Assembly (NCBI GenBank): GCA_963978235.1
Contig: CAXBQM010000019.1
Location: 1 to 17,527 of the forward strand
DNA: 17,527 bases
Reading direction: 5' to 3'
Source: UBA7398 sp963978235
Lineage (GTDB): Bacteria; Actinomycetota; Actinomycetes; Nanopelagicales; Nanopelagicaceae
In this document: piece by piece, positions 1 to 7,277 of the stretch
Position numbering within the stretch: position 1 is the first letter of the stretch
Layout: every line of letters starts with the position of its first letter
Notes under the pieces: generated by a model
Databases searched by the model: none
Seen by the model: only the letters and a program-made list of their open reading frames with translations
What the model was told of the DNA's origin: nothing
Program-made: the position numbers and the translations under genes

Positions 1-608
1 CTAGTGGCGCTGCGCTTGCTGTGCTTGCGGCGCTAGTGGTTTCAAGTAGCAATCGCCGAAGTCGATTTGCGGCCCTCCTAAATCCATTTGCCGAGCAGTA
101 TTACAAAGGCGCGGGCTGGCAACCGGCTCATAGTTTGATGGGGTTAGCGTCTGGCGGATTACTAGGAATTGGCATCGGAGCGAGCAAGCAAAAATGGGGC
201 GGCTTAGCTGAAGCGCATACAGATTTTATTTTCTCGGTCATTGGTGAAGAACTCGGTTTGATCGGAACTCTCATTGTTGTGGTGCTTTTTGCACTGCTAT
301 TAATTTCAATTTTCAAGATTGCGCTCGGCGCTCCAACCGCATTTGAACGATATGCCACTGCCGGAATCGGCTGTTGGATTTCGATGCAGGTTGCGGTAAA
401 TATGGGTTCAGTGCTGAGTTTGATCCCTGTTGCTGGCGTGACGTTGCCACTTGTTTCTTATGGCGGTTCATCACTCCTTTCGGTGTATATAGCAATGGGG
501 TTTGTATTAGGAGTGGCGCGACGAACCGAATCGATTCGAATTGCACTCCTTGATCGTAGAAAAAACGATCGTAGAAAAAACGATCGTAGAAAAATCGGAA
601 GTAAATAA
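1..608 (+). CDS. ftsW: FtsW, septal peptidoglycan polymerase (5'-truncated)
   Basis: This is the C-terminal part of a SEDS-family membrane protein. FtsW polymerises lipid II into septal glycan strands with its cognate class B PBP. The frame is open to the left edge (first full codon at 3), so the N-terminal half lies outside the window. About 200 residues are visible. They include the signature HTDFIFSVIGEELG, several hydrophobic helices, and the C-terminal SEDS block around LPLVSYGGSS. FtsW rather than RodA is inferred from its place directly before murG, as in other actinobacterial dcw clusters. After the last helix comes a very basic cytoplasmic tail made of a five-residue repeat (DRRKN, DRRKN, DRRKI). 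The TAA stop shares one base with the murG start (TAATG), implying translational coupling. Confidence 0.95.
   Translation, partial: SGAALAVLAALVVSSSNRRSRFAALLNPFAEQYYKGAGWQPAHSLMGLASGGLLGIGIGASKQKWGGLAEAHTDFIFSVIGEELGLIGTLIVVVLFALLLISIFKIALGAPTAFERYATAGIGCWISMQVAVNMGSVLSLIPVAGVTLPLVSYGGSSLLSVYIAMGFVLGVARRTESIRIALLDRRKNDRRKNDRRKIGSK
552..596 (+). repeat. Three in-frame 15-bp tandem repeats at the ftsW 3' end
   Basis: Two identical copies of GATCGTAGAAAAAAC (552-566 and 567-581) are followed by a third copy with a changed end (582-596). The period is a multiple of three, so the frame is kept and each unit adds one DRRKN-like pentapeptide to the cytoplasmic tail of FtsW. Near-identity at DNA level suggests recent expansion by replication slippage, and copy number could vary between strains. 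Confidence 0.9.
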
Positions 609-1714
609 TGAGTACACGAGTCATTTTGGCCGGTGGTGGCACAGCAGGCCACATTGAACCTGCGCTTGCCGTTGCAACGGAACTTAAAAAAATTGACTCT
701 GAAATCCAATGTGAATTTCTCGGCACTATTACTGGGTTGGAGAATGCGTTAGTACCAGGACGAGGATTTCCACTTCGGGTGATCCCTAAAGTGGCGATGC
801 CACGTGAGTTATCACTTTCAATCTTTCTCTGGCCGCTTCGATTAATCGGAAGTATCGGTAAATGCGTCAGAATCATGCGTGGCGCTGACGTGGTTGTGGG
901 TTTTGGTGGTTACGTCTCCGCGTCAGCGTATTTAGCGGCAGTGCTCTTACGAATTCCAATCATCATTCATGAAGCAAATGCAAAACCTGGCTGGGCAAAT
1001 CGATTGGGACGATTCTTTGCCAAAAAAGTCTGTGTCAATTTTCAATCAGTGCAATCGAAATGGTCAGATTCAATTCATACCGGGATGCCACTTCGACGCG
1101 ATATCTCAGAAATTTCGCATCTCACCCCAGATCAGATAACTGAAGTGAGAGAACGCAAGGCACGTGAATGGGGATTTGATCCGAGCCAACCAATCGTTTC
1201 AGTATTTGGAGGTTCCACCGGATCTGAGCGCATCAATGATGCCGTTGCCGAATATTTGATTTCACGAAACGGGCAAGCACCGCAGATAGCTCATGCGGTC
1301 GGTCTCCATAACACGTTACCCATTACTCGAACCGGATACTTTGCTACTCATTACTTCCACGATATTGCAGATGTCTACGTTGCCTCAGATCTTCTTATCT
1401 GTCGATCCGGCGCAGTGACTTGCGCAGAGCTCGCGGTGGTTAATCGTTTCGCAGTACTCATTCCGCTACCAATAGGGAATGGTGAGCAAGAAGCAAATGC
1501 AGATGAACTAATGGCTCGCAATTCAGCAATGATGGTTCGTAATGCGCTTTTTTCGGGGAACTGGCTCCAACAGAATATGTCGATGGCCCTTGAAAAGGCG
1601 TTAAGTTATCGATCAGTGATGCGAGAAATTGTCGTGATGCCAACGGCGCACACCATTGCAGAGATGGCGTTGGCTATCTCGCAATCGCAATCTCGAACTG
1701 GACAAAGTAAATGA
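608..1714 (+). CDS. murG: MurG, lipid II-forming GlcNAc transferase
   Basis: MurG transfers GlcNAc from UDP-GlcNAc to lipid I to make lipid II on the inner face of the membrane. The 368-residue length is normal. The N-terminal GT-B domain opens with GGGTAGHIEPALAVA (Gly-rich loop, His15), then GFGGYVSASAY and HEANAKPGWANR, the acceptor and diphosphate region. The C-terminal domain has FGGSTGSERIND and the UDP-GlcNAc-binding block RSGAVTCAEL followed by PLPIGNGEQEANADEL. In that block the DDHQ of most Gram-positive MurG proteins reads GEQ, with the conserved Gln and NA pair kept. The start overlaps the ftsW stop by one base and the end overlaps murC by four (ATGA), so the gene is an internal operon member. 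Confidence 0.97.
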   Translation: MSTRVILAGGGTAGHIEPALAVATELKKIDSEIQCEFLGTITGLENALVPGRGFPLRVIPKVAMPRELSLSIFLWPLRLIGSIGKCVRIMRGADVVVGFGGYVSASAYLAAVLLRIPIIIHEANAKPGWANRLGRFFAKKVCVNFQSVQSKWSDSIHTGMPLRRDISEISHLTPDQITEVRERKAREWGFDPSQPIVSVFGGSTGSERINDAVAEYLISRNGQAPQIAHAVGLHNTLPITRTGYFATHYFHDIADVYVASDLLICRSGAVTCAELAVVNRFAVLIPLPIGNGEQEANADELMARNSAMMVRNALFSGNWLQQNMSMALEKALSYRSVMREIVVMPTAHTIAEMALAISQSQSRTGQSK

Positions 1715-3102
1715 GTGAGATTTCATATAAAGAATTGATGGCATCGACAATCCATTTCGTTGGAATTGGTGGCGGTGGGATGAGTGGAATTGCACGAATC
1801 CTGCTCGCTCTCGGCGCTGATGTTTCTGGTTCCGATGTGAAGGATTCATCTGTGCTTGATGGGTTACGAACTTTAGGCGCGCGAATCGAGATCGGTCACT
1901 CTGAAGCACATGTCCCGCAGCGTGGCGTACTTGTTGTTTCGAGCGCAATTGCAGAGGGTAATCCGGAACTTATTGCAGCACGAGCGCGTGGTTTAGTCGT
2001 GTTACTTCGTGCGCAAGCCCTTGCCATCATCATGTCGCAAAAACGAGCAATCGCTATTGCGGGAACACATGGCAAAACAACAACGACATCAATGGCTACC
2101 GTAGCGTTACAACGCTGTGGTGCAGATCCATCATTTGCTATCGGAGCAGCAGTCACAAATTCTGGGACAAATGCCCACCATGGTTCCGGTGATATTTTTG
2201 TTGCGGAGGCAGATGAATCAGATGGTTCCTTCTTGGCCTATCAACCATTTGGCGCTGTCATAACAAATATTGAATTAGATCACGTAGATAATTTTCATTC
2301 CCTGGCCGAGATGGATGAACTCTTTGCTCAATTCATCGATTCGATTCAGAGCGGTGGTTTTCTCGTTGCATGTATCGATGATTCTGGTGTTAATCGGGCG
2401 CTCTCAAAAATTAAGAGAACCGATCTCTCAGTAATTACCTATGGTGAATCAAGTTCGGCTGATTTAAAAATTGATCGAATCTCACTCACGCAAACCGGTT
2501 CCATCTCGCGAGTGACGTGGAAAGGTCGCGTATTGGGGGAATTGAACTTAAAAGTTCCTGGTCGCCACAACGTTGCGAATGCAGCCGCTACGTTGGCAAC
2601 AGCGCTTCATCTTGGTTTTCCCATTGATCAACTATTTGCCGGTCTACAAAGTTTTACCGGTGCGCGACGTCGATTTGAGATTAAAGGGGAAGTAAATGGA
2701 GTGACGGTTGTTGATGATTATGGCCATCATCCAACTGAAATTCGAGTAACACTTGAAGCAGCGAGAAATTTCGCTGGAAATGGCCGGATATTGGTAATTT
2801 TCCAACCTCATCGATTTAGCCGAACTGAGAAGTTTGCGGCGGAATTTGCGCATGAACTTTCGCAAGCAGACCACGTTTTTCTCCTTGAAATTTACGCTGC
2901 GAGTGAGAAGCCCATTCCAGGAACAACCTCGCTTTCTATTTCGAAACTGATGAAATCCGAGAAAGTTACGTATGAACCATCGATGCCAGTCGTTATTGAA
3001 CAAGTAGTAAAAATGGCGCAACGTGGAGATCTCATCATGACACTTGGCGCAGGTGATGTGAGCGCGCTCGGTCCACTCATCGTTGATTTGCTCCATCAAT
3101 AG
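1711..3102 (+). CDS. murC: MurC, UDP-N-acetylmuramate--L-alanine ligase
   Basis: MurC is the cytoplasmic ATP-dependent ligase adding L-Ala to UDP-MurNAc, the first step of stem-peptide assembly. The 463-residue length is typical. Visible features are the N-terminal UDP-binding Rossmann motif HFVGIGGGGMSGIA (about residues 15-28), the Mur ligase P-loop GTHGKTTTTS (about 118-127), EADESDGSF, TNIELDHVDNF, and in the C-terminal domain DDYGHHPTEI and FQPHRFSRT. All landmarks are intact. The ATG lies in an ATGA overlap with murG, which supports this start over Met10. murB and ddl, which follow murC in some bacteria, are absent here, as in several actinobacteria. Confidence 0.97.
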   Translation: MSEISYKELMASTIHFVGIGGGGMSGIARILLALGADVSGSDVKDSSVLDGLRTLGARIEIGHSEAHVPQRGVLVVSSAIAEGNPELIAARARGLVVLLRAQALAIIMSQKRAIAIAGTHGKTTTTSMATVALQRCGADPSFAIGAAVTNSGTNAHHGSGDIFVAEADESDGSFLAYQPFGAVITNIELDHVDNFHSLAEMDELFAQFIDSIQSGGFLVACIDDSGVNRALSKIKRTDLSVITYGESSSADLKIDRISLTQTGSISRVTWKGRVLGELNLKVPGRHNVANAAATLATALHLGFPIDQLFAGLQSFTGARRRFEIKGEVNGVTVVDDYGHHPTEIRVTLEAARNFAGNGRILVIFQPHRFSRTEKFAAEFAHELSQADHVFLLEIYAASEKPIPGTTSLSISKLMKSEKVTYEPSMPVVIEQVVKMAQRGDLIMTLGAGDVSALGPLIVDLLHQ

Positions 3103-3128
3103 GAACCCTGAGGAAACGTATTTACTCC

Positions 3129-3878
3129 ATGTCATCGCGAATTCGAAGACGAGTGACCTGGCTTGCTCTCTTGATTACGGTCGGAGCGTTGGCTTATGTT
3201 TTAGGTTGGTCGCACATTTTTCGAGTGACCGGAATTGCCATTGATGGTTTACAACCACAAGGCACGCAAATAATCTCCGCGCAAATAAAACGTGAGTCGT
3301 TAATTGCAATCGACCAACCAATAGCGCGAGTTGATAGTCGAGTCGTGAAACGTGCGCTTTTGAAGAATCAATGGGTAGGAGATGTTCGAATCAATCGACA
3401 TTGGCTATCAGGTGAGATCCATATTTTTGTCGACCAGAAAGAACCAATTGCTCGAATCAACTCAGCATCTGGGTTCTTGTATCTCACCTCGAACGGTGAA
3501 ATCGCCGAATTTCCCGCTGAACTGACAAAGCCAGTACCTGAATTAGCTGGCGCCTATAACGTGAAATCAAATGCAACGCTTGCATATCAACTTTTAAATG
3601 AACTTGTCGGAGGGTTAGCTGACGCCTTTCCGAATCAAACGGATCCCAATCAAACGAATTCGAAACAAGGTGTAGCCATTCGCAAGATGACCATCGGGTC
3701 AGCCACCTCGTTTTCAACGAGTGTGGCAATTGGCGAGCAAGAAATACTTATTAGGTGGGGAAGTGCGACTGAGATTCCGCTAAAAATCAAAGTTTTACAA
3801 GGACTTTTAGCGCTTCCGGAAAATACAAAATTGCGAGTTGTAGATCTCTCCGCACCTTTAACGCCAATCGTTAAATAG
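3129..3878 (+). CDS. ftsQ: FtsQ/DivIB-type divisome protein
   Basis: FtsQ is a bitopic scaffold protein that links early and late divisome components. The 249-residue product has a short basic cytoplasmic N-terminus (SSRIRRRVTW), one membrane helix (about residues 9-27), and then an extracytoplasmic POTRA domain starting at IFRVTGIAIDG. The region NQWVGDVRINRHW to EIHIFVDQKEPIARI is the conserved POTRA-to-beta junction, and FLYLTSNGEIAEFP matches the next FtsQ block. The usual WP of that junction is WLS here. A 26-base gap follows murC. AGGAAA at 3111-3116 is the only Shine-Dalgarno candidate and lies rather far (12 nt) from the ATG. A small NQT-containing duplication sits at codons near 3633-3656. 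Identity rests on domain layout and position between murC and ftsZ. Confidence 0.9.
   Translation: MSSRIRRRVTWLALLITVGALAYVLGWSHIFRVTGIAIDGLQPQGTQIISAQIKRESLIAIDQPIARVDSRVVKRALLKNQWVGDVRINRHWLSGEIHIFVDQKEPIARINSASGFLYLTSNGEIAEFPAELTKPVPELAGAYNVKSNATLAYQLLNELVGGLADAFPNQTDPNQTNSKQGVAIRKMTIGSATSFSTSVAIGEQEILIRWGSATEIPLKIKVLQGLLALPENTKLRVVDLSAPLTPIVK
3633..3656 (+). repeat. Short direct repeat within ftsQ (15-bp period)
   Basis: AATCAAACG occurs at 3633-3641 and again at 3648-3656, exactly 15 bases apart, so the encoded peptide reads NQTDPNQTN. It lies in the variable, probably surface-exposed part of the FtsQ extracytoplasmic domain. It is in frame and likely a small slippage duplication. Confidence 0.6.
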
Positions 3879-3890
3879 CTAATTACTAAA

Positions 3891-3918
3891 TTGGTAGAAA
3901 GAAAGTGAAATTTATATT
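3891..3918 (+). promoter_or_regulatory. Candidate ftsZ promoter P1
   Basis: TTGGTA (3891-3896) and TATATT (3913-3918) are separated by 16 bases. The -10 box fits the actinobacterial TANNNT consensus. It lies just after the ftsQ stop in the 149-base ftsQ-ftsZ gap, one of the few gaps in the cluster. Multiple ftsZ promoters at this place are known in other actinobacteria; function here is inferred. Confidence 0.5.
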
Positions 3919-3930
3919 TCGTGTCGGTGT

Positions 3931-3959
3931 TTGCTTGGTTAGACGTGCGCGCCTAGTTT
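3931..3959 (+). promoter_or_regulatory. Candidate ftsZ promoter P2
   Basis: TTGCTT (3931-3936) and TAGTTT (3954-3959) have an ideal 17-base spacer. Transcription would start near 3966, giving a leader of about 60 bases that contains the inverted repeat at 3986-3998 and the ftsZ ribosome binding site. This is the best-matching promoter in the window. Confidence 0.55.
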
Positions 3960-3985
3960 TACGCATCGTTTAAGGAAACTCTCAG

Positions 3986-3998
3986 CCTCAAGTTGAGG
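3986..3998 (+). promoter_or_regulatory. Inverted repeat in the ftsZ leader
   Basis: CCTCA-AGT-TGAGG is a perfect 5-bp inverted repeat with a 3-base centre, located between promoter P2 and the ftsZ Shine-Dalgarno (GGAAAGG, 4011-4017). It could be a small mRNA hairpin or a repressor/activator site. No U-tract follows, so it is not a terminator. Confidence 0.4.
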
Positions 3999-4027
3999 TA
4001 AAGAGTTAAAGGAAAGGCGCTGAGATC

Positions 4028-5158
4028 GTGGCATCACCACAGAATTATCTTGCAGTCATCAAAGTTGTTGGAATTGGTGGCGGTGGCGGTAACGCAATAA
4101 ATCGAATGATTGATGCCGGACTCAAAGGCGTGGAGTTCATTGCAATTAATACTGATGCACAAGATTTATTAATGAGCGATGCCGATGTGAAATTAGATAT
4201 CGGTAAGAAATTAACAAAAGGTTTAGGAGCTGGCGCATCACCTGATTTAGGAAATCAAGCAGCGCTTGATCATGTTGAAGATATTGAAGAAGTTCTTCGT
4301 GGCGCAGATATGGTTTTCATTACTGCCGGTGAAGGTGGCGGTACTGGAACTGGTGGCGCACCAGTTGTTGCAAAAATTGCAAAAGATCTTGGCGCATTAA
4401 CAGTAGGTGTTGTTACCCGACCATTCTCATTTGAGGGAAAGCGACGCTCTGCACAAGCTGAAGAAGGTATCGAAAAATTACGAAGTGAAGTCGATACTCT
4501 CATTGTCATTCCCAATGATCGTTTGCTTTCAATTTCCGACCGATCGATTAGCGCGATTGAAGCATTTAAAACTGCAGATCAAGTTCTGCTTTCCGGTGTT
4601 CAAGGAATAACCGATCTGATCACAACGCCGGGACTTATTAATTTAGATTTCGCAGATGTGAAAAGTGTGATGGCTGGAGCCGGCTCTGCCTTGATGGGTA
4701 TTGGTTCTGCGCGTGGTGAATCACGCTCCATTAGAGCGGCCGAATTAGCGATTTCAAGTCCACTCCTTGAGGCATCTATTGATGGCGCTCATGGTGTTCT
4801 GCTCTCTATTGCCGGAGGATCAGATCTTGGTCTCTTTGAAATTAGTGAGGCTGCCGAATTAGTGGCGAAGTGCGCTCATCCTGATGCGAACATTATTTAC
4901 GGAACCGTCATTGATGATGCCCTCGGTGATGAAGTTCGCGTGACGGTGATCGCAGCAGGCTTCGATGGTGGCGCACCAAAGAAAGTTGAAGTGCCTGTTA
5001 TTGACTCAGCAACAATCACTGGACAAGCAAATCCAGTTCCAGCAAATGATCCCATCGCAGTGGCACAAGGAACAGAAGAGGTTAAACCTCGACGACGAAT
5101 TACTTTCCAGGAACTTGTCTCTGAGGATGAAATCGATATCCCTGATTTCATGAAATAA
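4028..5158 (+). CDS. ftsZ: FtsZ, tubulin-like cell division GTPase
   Basis: FtsZ polymerises with GTP into the cytokinetic ring. The 376-residue protein carries the N-terminal nucleotide loop GIGGGGGNAINRMI (from residue 15), the tubulin signature GGGTGTG (103-109) within AGEGGGTGTGGAPVVA, RPFSFEGKRR, PNDRLL, and the T7 synergy loop NLDFAD (205-210) that completes the GTPase site of the neighbouring subunit. A short variable linker follows the globular domain. The conserved C-terminal peptide is EIDIPDFMK, the docking site for partners such as SepF. The start is GTG, supported by GGAAAGG ten bases upstream and by alignment of the N-terminus with actinobacterial FtsZ. It has its own promoter candidates and is followed two bases later by pgeF. 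Confidence 0.99.
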   Translation: MASPQNYLAVIKVVGIGGGGGNAINRMIDAGLKGVEFIAINTDAQDLLMSDADVKLDIGKKLTKGLGAGASPDLGNQAALDHVEDIEEVLRGADMVFITAGEGGGTGTGGAPVVAKIAKDLGALTVGVVTRPFSFEGKRRSAQAEEGIEKLRSEVDTLIVIPNDRLLSISDRSISAIEAFKTADQVLLSGVQGITDLITTPGLINLDFADVKSVMAGAGSALMGIGSARGESRSIRAAELAISSPLLEASIDGAHGVLLSIAGGSDLGLFEISEAAELVAKCAHPDANIIYGTVIDDALGDEVRVTVIAAGFDGGAPKKVEVPVIDSATITGQANPVPANDPIAVAQGTEEVKPRRRITFQELVSEDEIDIPDFMK

Positions 5159-5160
5159 GA

Positions 5161-5802
5161 ATGGTTCGCGAGTTTTTTACCTCGCGCGCCGATGGAAATC
5201 TCGCGCTACATGTGGGAGATGACCCAGAAGTGGTCTCACGTAATAGAGCAAACCTTGCTTCCCGATTAGCCCTTCCCGAAAATAACGTGAAATACATGAA
5301 TCAAGTTCATGGCAATCACGTTGAAGTCGTTGATAAAAATTCACCCGTCGTTACTTCTGATGCGCTCTTTACAAGAGAACGCGATATTGCACTCGTCGTG
5401 ATGGTGGCAGATTGCATCCCGATTCTGCTCCACTCAAAAAGTGCGATCGCCGCTGTCCATGTGGGAAGACAAGGGCTTATCAAAGGGATTCTCAATAATG
5501 TGGTGAACCACTTTCATCAGATTGGCGAGAAGGAGATACATGCAACTATCGGACCAGCTATTTGCGCTTCATGTTACGAAGTTGCCCCAGAGATGTATCG
5601 AGAGGTGGTGGCCGATTTTCCAGCATGTGCGACAAACGAGAAGTTACATTCGTTAGATCTACTCGCGGGCGCTCAAGCACAATTAAAAAGTCATAACGTC
5701 ACAATGACAACTTTGAATAAGTGCACGCGCGAAAGTTCTGATCTTTTTTCTCATCGAGCTGACTCCAAGGCAGGGCGATTTGCTGGAGTAATTTCATGGT
5801 GA
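5161..5802 (+). CDS. pgeF: PgeF/YfiH family (laccase-domain peptidoglycan editing factor)
   Basis: The product belongs to the DUF152/YfiH family, often annotated as polyphenol oxidase. E. coli PgeF prevents misincorporation of L-Ser for L-Ala in peptidoglycan precursors, and other family members act on purine nucleosides. The three family metal-site residues are visible: His50 in NQVHG, Cys85 in VADCIP, and His100 in VHVGRQGL (HAGWRG in many homologues). GPAICASCYEVAPEM is the conserved C-terminal block. At 213 residues it is somewhat short for the family, and the N-terminal strands look compressed. The ATG is two bases after the ftsZ stop without a clear Shine-Dalgarno, so translation probably depends on coupling to ftsZ. 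Its place after ftsZ is conserved in actinobacteria. The substrate is not determinable from sequence. Confidence 0.9.
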   Translation: MVREFFTSRADGNLALHVGDDPEVVSRNRANLASRLALPENNVKYMNQVHGNHVEVVDKNSPVVTSDALFTRERDIALVVMVADCIPILLHSKSAIAAVHVGRQGLIKGILNNVVNHFHQIGEKEIHATIGPAICASCYEVAPEMYREVVADFPACATNEKLHSLDLLAGAQAQLKSHNVTMTTLNKCTRESSDLFSHRADSKAGRFAGVISW

Positions 5803-5809
5803 GGTTGTG

Positions 5810-6478
5810 ATGAGCAGAGAAGAAGAGATTGCCAGAAATCTCGAGCAAGTTCGGGGTCGAATCGCGCGCGCAGCGCAGGAAGCGGGCCGTAATATCGATG
5901 AGATCACATTAATAGTTGTGACAAAGACTTACCCCATAGAAGATTTGAGAACGCTCTACGAACTAGGCGAACGGAATTTTGGCGAGAATCGAATCAGTGA
6001 GGGCGGGGAGAAGTGTGGCGCTGGCTTCTCCGGAGTGACGTGGCATTTTCAAGGTGAAGTGCAGAGCAATAAGATCAAAAATTTAGTGGAGTGGGCAGAT
6101 GTCATTCACTCGTTAGACGATCTCAGCCATGCCGAGAAAATAAATGGCCGCGGAAAAGATAAAAAAGTTCTCATTCAAGTAAACCTCGATGGAGAAGAGC
6201 ATCGCGGCGGAATTGCCCCAGAGAAAATTCACTCACTCGCCGAAGGAATTACTCAGATGCCACATCTGGAACTAAAAGGATTGATGGCAGTTGCGCCGCT
6301 TCATGGCGAACCCGAATTGGCTTTTGCGAATTTAAACGCCATTTATCAGCGATTTATAAGGGATTTTCCGCGCTCCAACTGGCTCTCTGCCGGCATGAGT
6401 AATGACTTTGAATCCGCGATAGCCCATGGTGCGACACATATCCGGGTGGGTAGTTCAATCCTCGGAAAGCGCGATTAG
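5810..6478 (+). CDS. yggS: YggS/PLPBP family pyridoxal-phosphate homeostasis protein
   Basis: This is a single-domain fold-type III PLP-binding protein that buffers PLP and affects amino acid balance; no catalytic reaction is established for the family. The PLP lysine is Lys39 in LIVVTKTYP. Other family blocks are FGENRISEG, WHFQGEVQSNKIKN (WHFIGxLQxNK in most members), GLMAVAP, and the C-terminal phosphate-binding LSAGMSNDFESAI with HIRVGSSILG. Length is 222 residues, near normal. I prefer the ATG at 5810 because GGTGAGG (5798-5804) lies five bases upstream; the in-frame GTG at 5807 would leave only two. The Shine-Dalgarno overlaps the pgeF stop. Confidence 0.93.
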   Translation: MSREEEIARNLEQVRGRIARAAQEAGRNIDEITLIVVTKTYPIEDLRTLYELGERNFGENRISEGGEKCGAGFSGVTWHFQGEVQSNKIKNLVEWADVIHSLDDLSHAEKINGRGKDKKVLIQVNLDGEEHRGGIAPEKIHSLAEGITQMPHLELKGLMAVAPLHGEPELAFANLNAIYQRFIRDFPRSNWLSAGMSNDFESAIAHGATHIRVGSSILGKRD

Positions 6479-6484
6479 CCCTTC

Positions 6485-6490
6485 TAAAAT
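6485..6490 (+). promoter_or_regulatory. Candidate -10 box for leaderless sepF mRNA
   Basis: TAAAAT ends six bases before the sepF ATG, and no Shine-Dalgarno is present. That spacing would place the transcription start at or next to the A of the ATG, the actinobacterial leaderless configuration. No convincing -35 element is visible. sepF may also be read through from yggS. Confidence 0.45.
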
Positions 6491-6496
6491 TTACGC

Positions 6497-6994
6497 ATGG
6501 TAAAAGCGCTACGAAAAGTGACCAATTATCTTGGTCTGACCGAAGATGACCTCATGAATTCTGCAGAGATGAATTCAACAGCACATGCAGAAACTCCGAT
6601 TGTGCGACGTCCAGCAATGACGCCACGAGTTTCACAGAGCGTTGCGCCGGTTACAACGCCACGACTCACAGTGGCACAACCGGTTATGGAGACTGAGCCG
6701 ATGGTTGCCCAAACCTTAGATCGCATCGTCACCCTTCATCCTCGCTTCTACTCTGAAGCGCGAACAATTGGTGAACATTTTCGTATGGGTTCACCAGTGA
6801 TTATGAATTTAAGCGATATGGAAGAGAGTGAACGAAAGCGACTTGTTGATTTCGCCTCCGGTCTTGTTTTTGGACATGCTGGCACTATCGAACGAGTGAC
6901 TCCAAAAGTTTTCCTTCTCTCGCCACCAAATGTGGCAGTAAGTACTGAGATGAAAGCAGCAGCAGCGGACGCAAGTTTCTTTAATCAAAGCTGA
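6497..6994 (+). CDS. sepF: SepF, FtsZ membrane anchor
   Basis: SepF tethers FtsZ filaments to the membrane and substitutes for FtsA in actinobacteria; no ftsA is visible here. The N-terminus VKALRKVTNYLGLTEDD matches the amphipathic membrane-binding helix of actinobacterial SepF. A roughly 60-residue Pro/Thr/Val-rich linker follows. The SepF core begins near TLHPRFYSEARTIGEHF and continues through SPVIMNLSDMEESERKRLVDF and HAGTIERVTPKVFLLSP, including the DFASGL segment and conserved Gly residues of the dimer interface. Length is 165 residues. The ATG at 6497 lacks a Shine-Dalgarno; see the -10 candidate at 6485. The FtsZ C-terminal peptide it should bind is encoded in the same cluster. Confidence 0.95.
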   Translation: MVKALRKVTNYLGLTEDDLMNSAEMNSTAHAETPIVRRPAMTPRVSQSVAPVTTPRLTVAQPVMETEPMVAQTLDRIVTLHPRFYSEARTIGEHFRMGSPVIMNLSDMEESERKRLVDFASGLVFGHAGTIERVTPKVFLLSPPNVAVSTEMKAAAADASFFNQS

Positions 6995-6998
6995 TTGA

Positions 6999-7277
6999 GT
7001 GGGAAGCGCTGGGTCGTTAATAGCGACGCTCTTAGAGCTGTATCTCTTTGTCCTCTTTGCTCGATTAATCCTTGATTATGTTCGAATGTTTGCTCGCAAT
7101 TGGCGGCCACGCGGGATCATGCTTCCGATTGCGGAGATAATTTACGCGTTAACGGATAAACCACTTTCTTTTATCCGCCGTTTTGTGCCACCACTTCGTC
7201 TCGGCGCAGTCGCACTCGACCTCTCGTTTATCGTTCTCTTTTTTGCAGTGCAGTTTCTCGCTAATGCAATTCGCTAA
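6999..7277 (+). CDS. yggT: YggT family membrane protein
   Basis: This is a small integral membrane protein of 92 residues with the YggT layout: a first helix (LLELYLFVLFARLILDYVR), a short loop containing a WRPRG turn, the conserved TDKPLSFIRRFVPPLR segment, and a second helix (LDLSFIVLFFAVQFLA). The family is linked to osmotic tolerance or division by neighbourhood only; its molecular role is not established. The start is GTG, five bases after the sepF stop, with GAG/GTGGG-like sequence only, so initiation is probably coupled. The gene ends convergently with ileS. In many actinobacteria divIVA (wag31) follows directly, but it is not present here. Confidence 0.88.
   Translation: MGSAGSLIATLLELYLFVLFARLILDYVRMFARNWRPRGIMLPIAEIIYALTDKPLSFIRRFVPPLRLGAVALDLSFIVLFFAVQFLANAIR

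Noticed and set aside
552..596. CRISPR-like or mobile element repeat
   Set aside because: The copies are contiguous 15-bp units with no spacers, in frame within ftsW.
313..876. Minus-strand open frame over the ftsW-murG junction
   Set aside because: It lies opposite two well-supported genes, has no recognisable motifs and includes the antisense of the 15-bp repeats.
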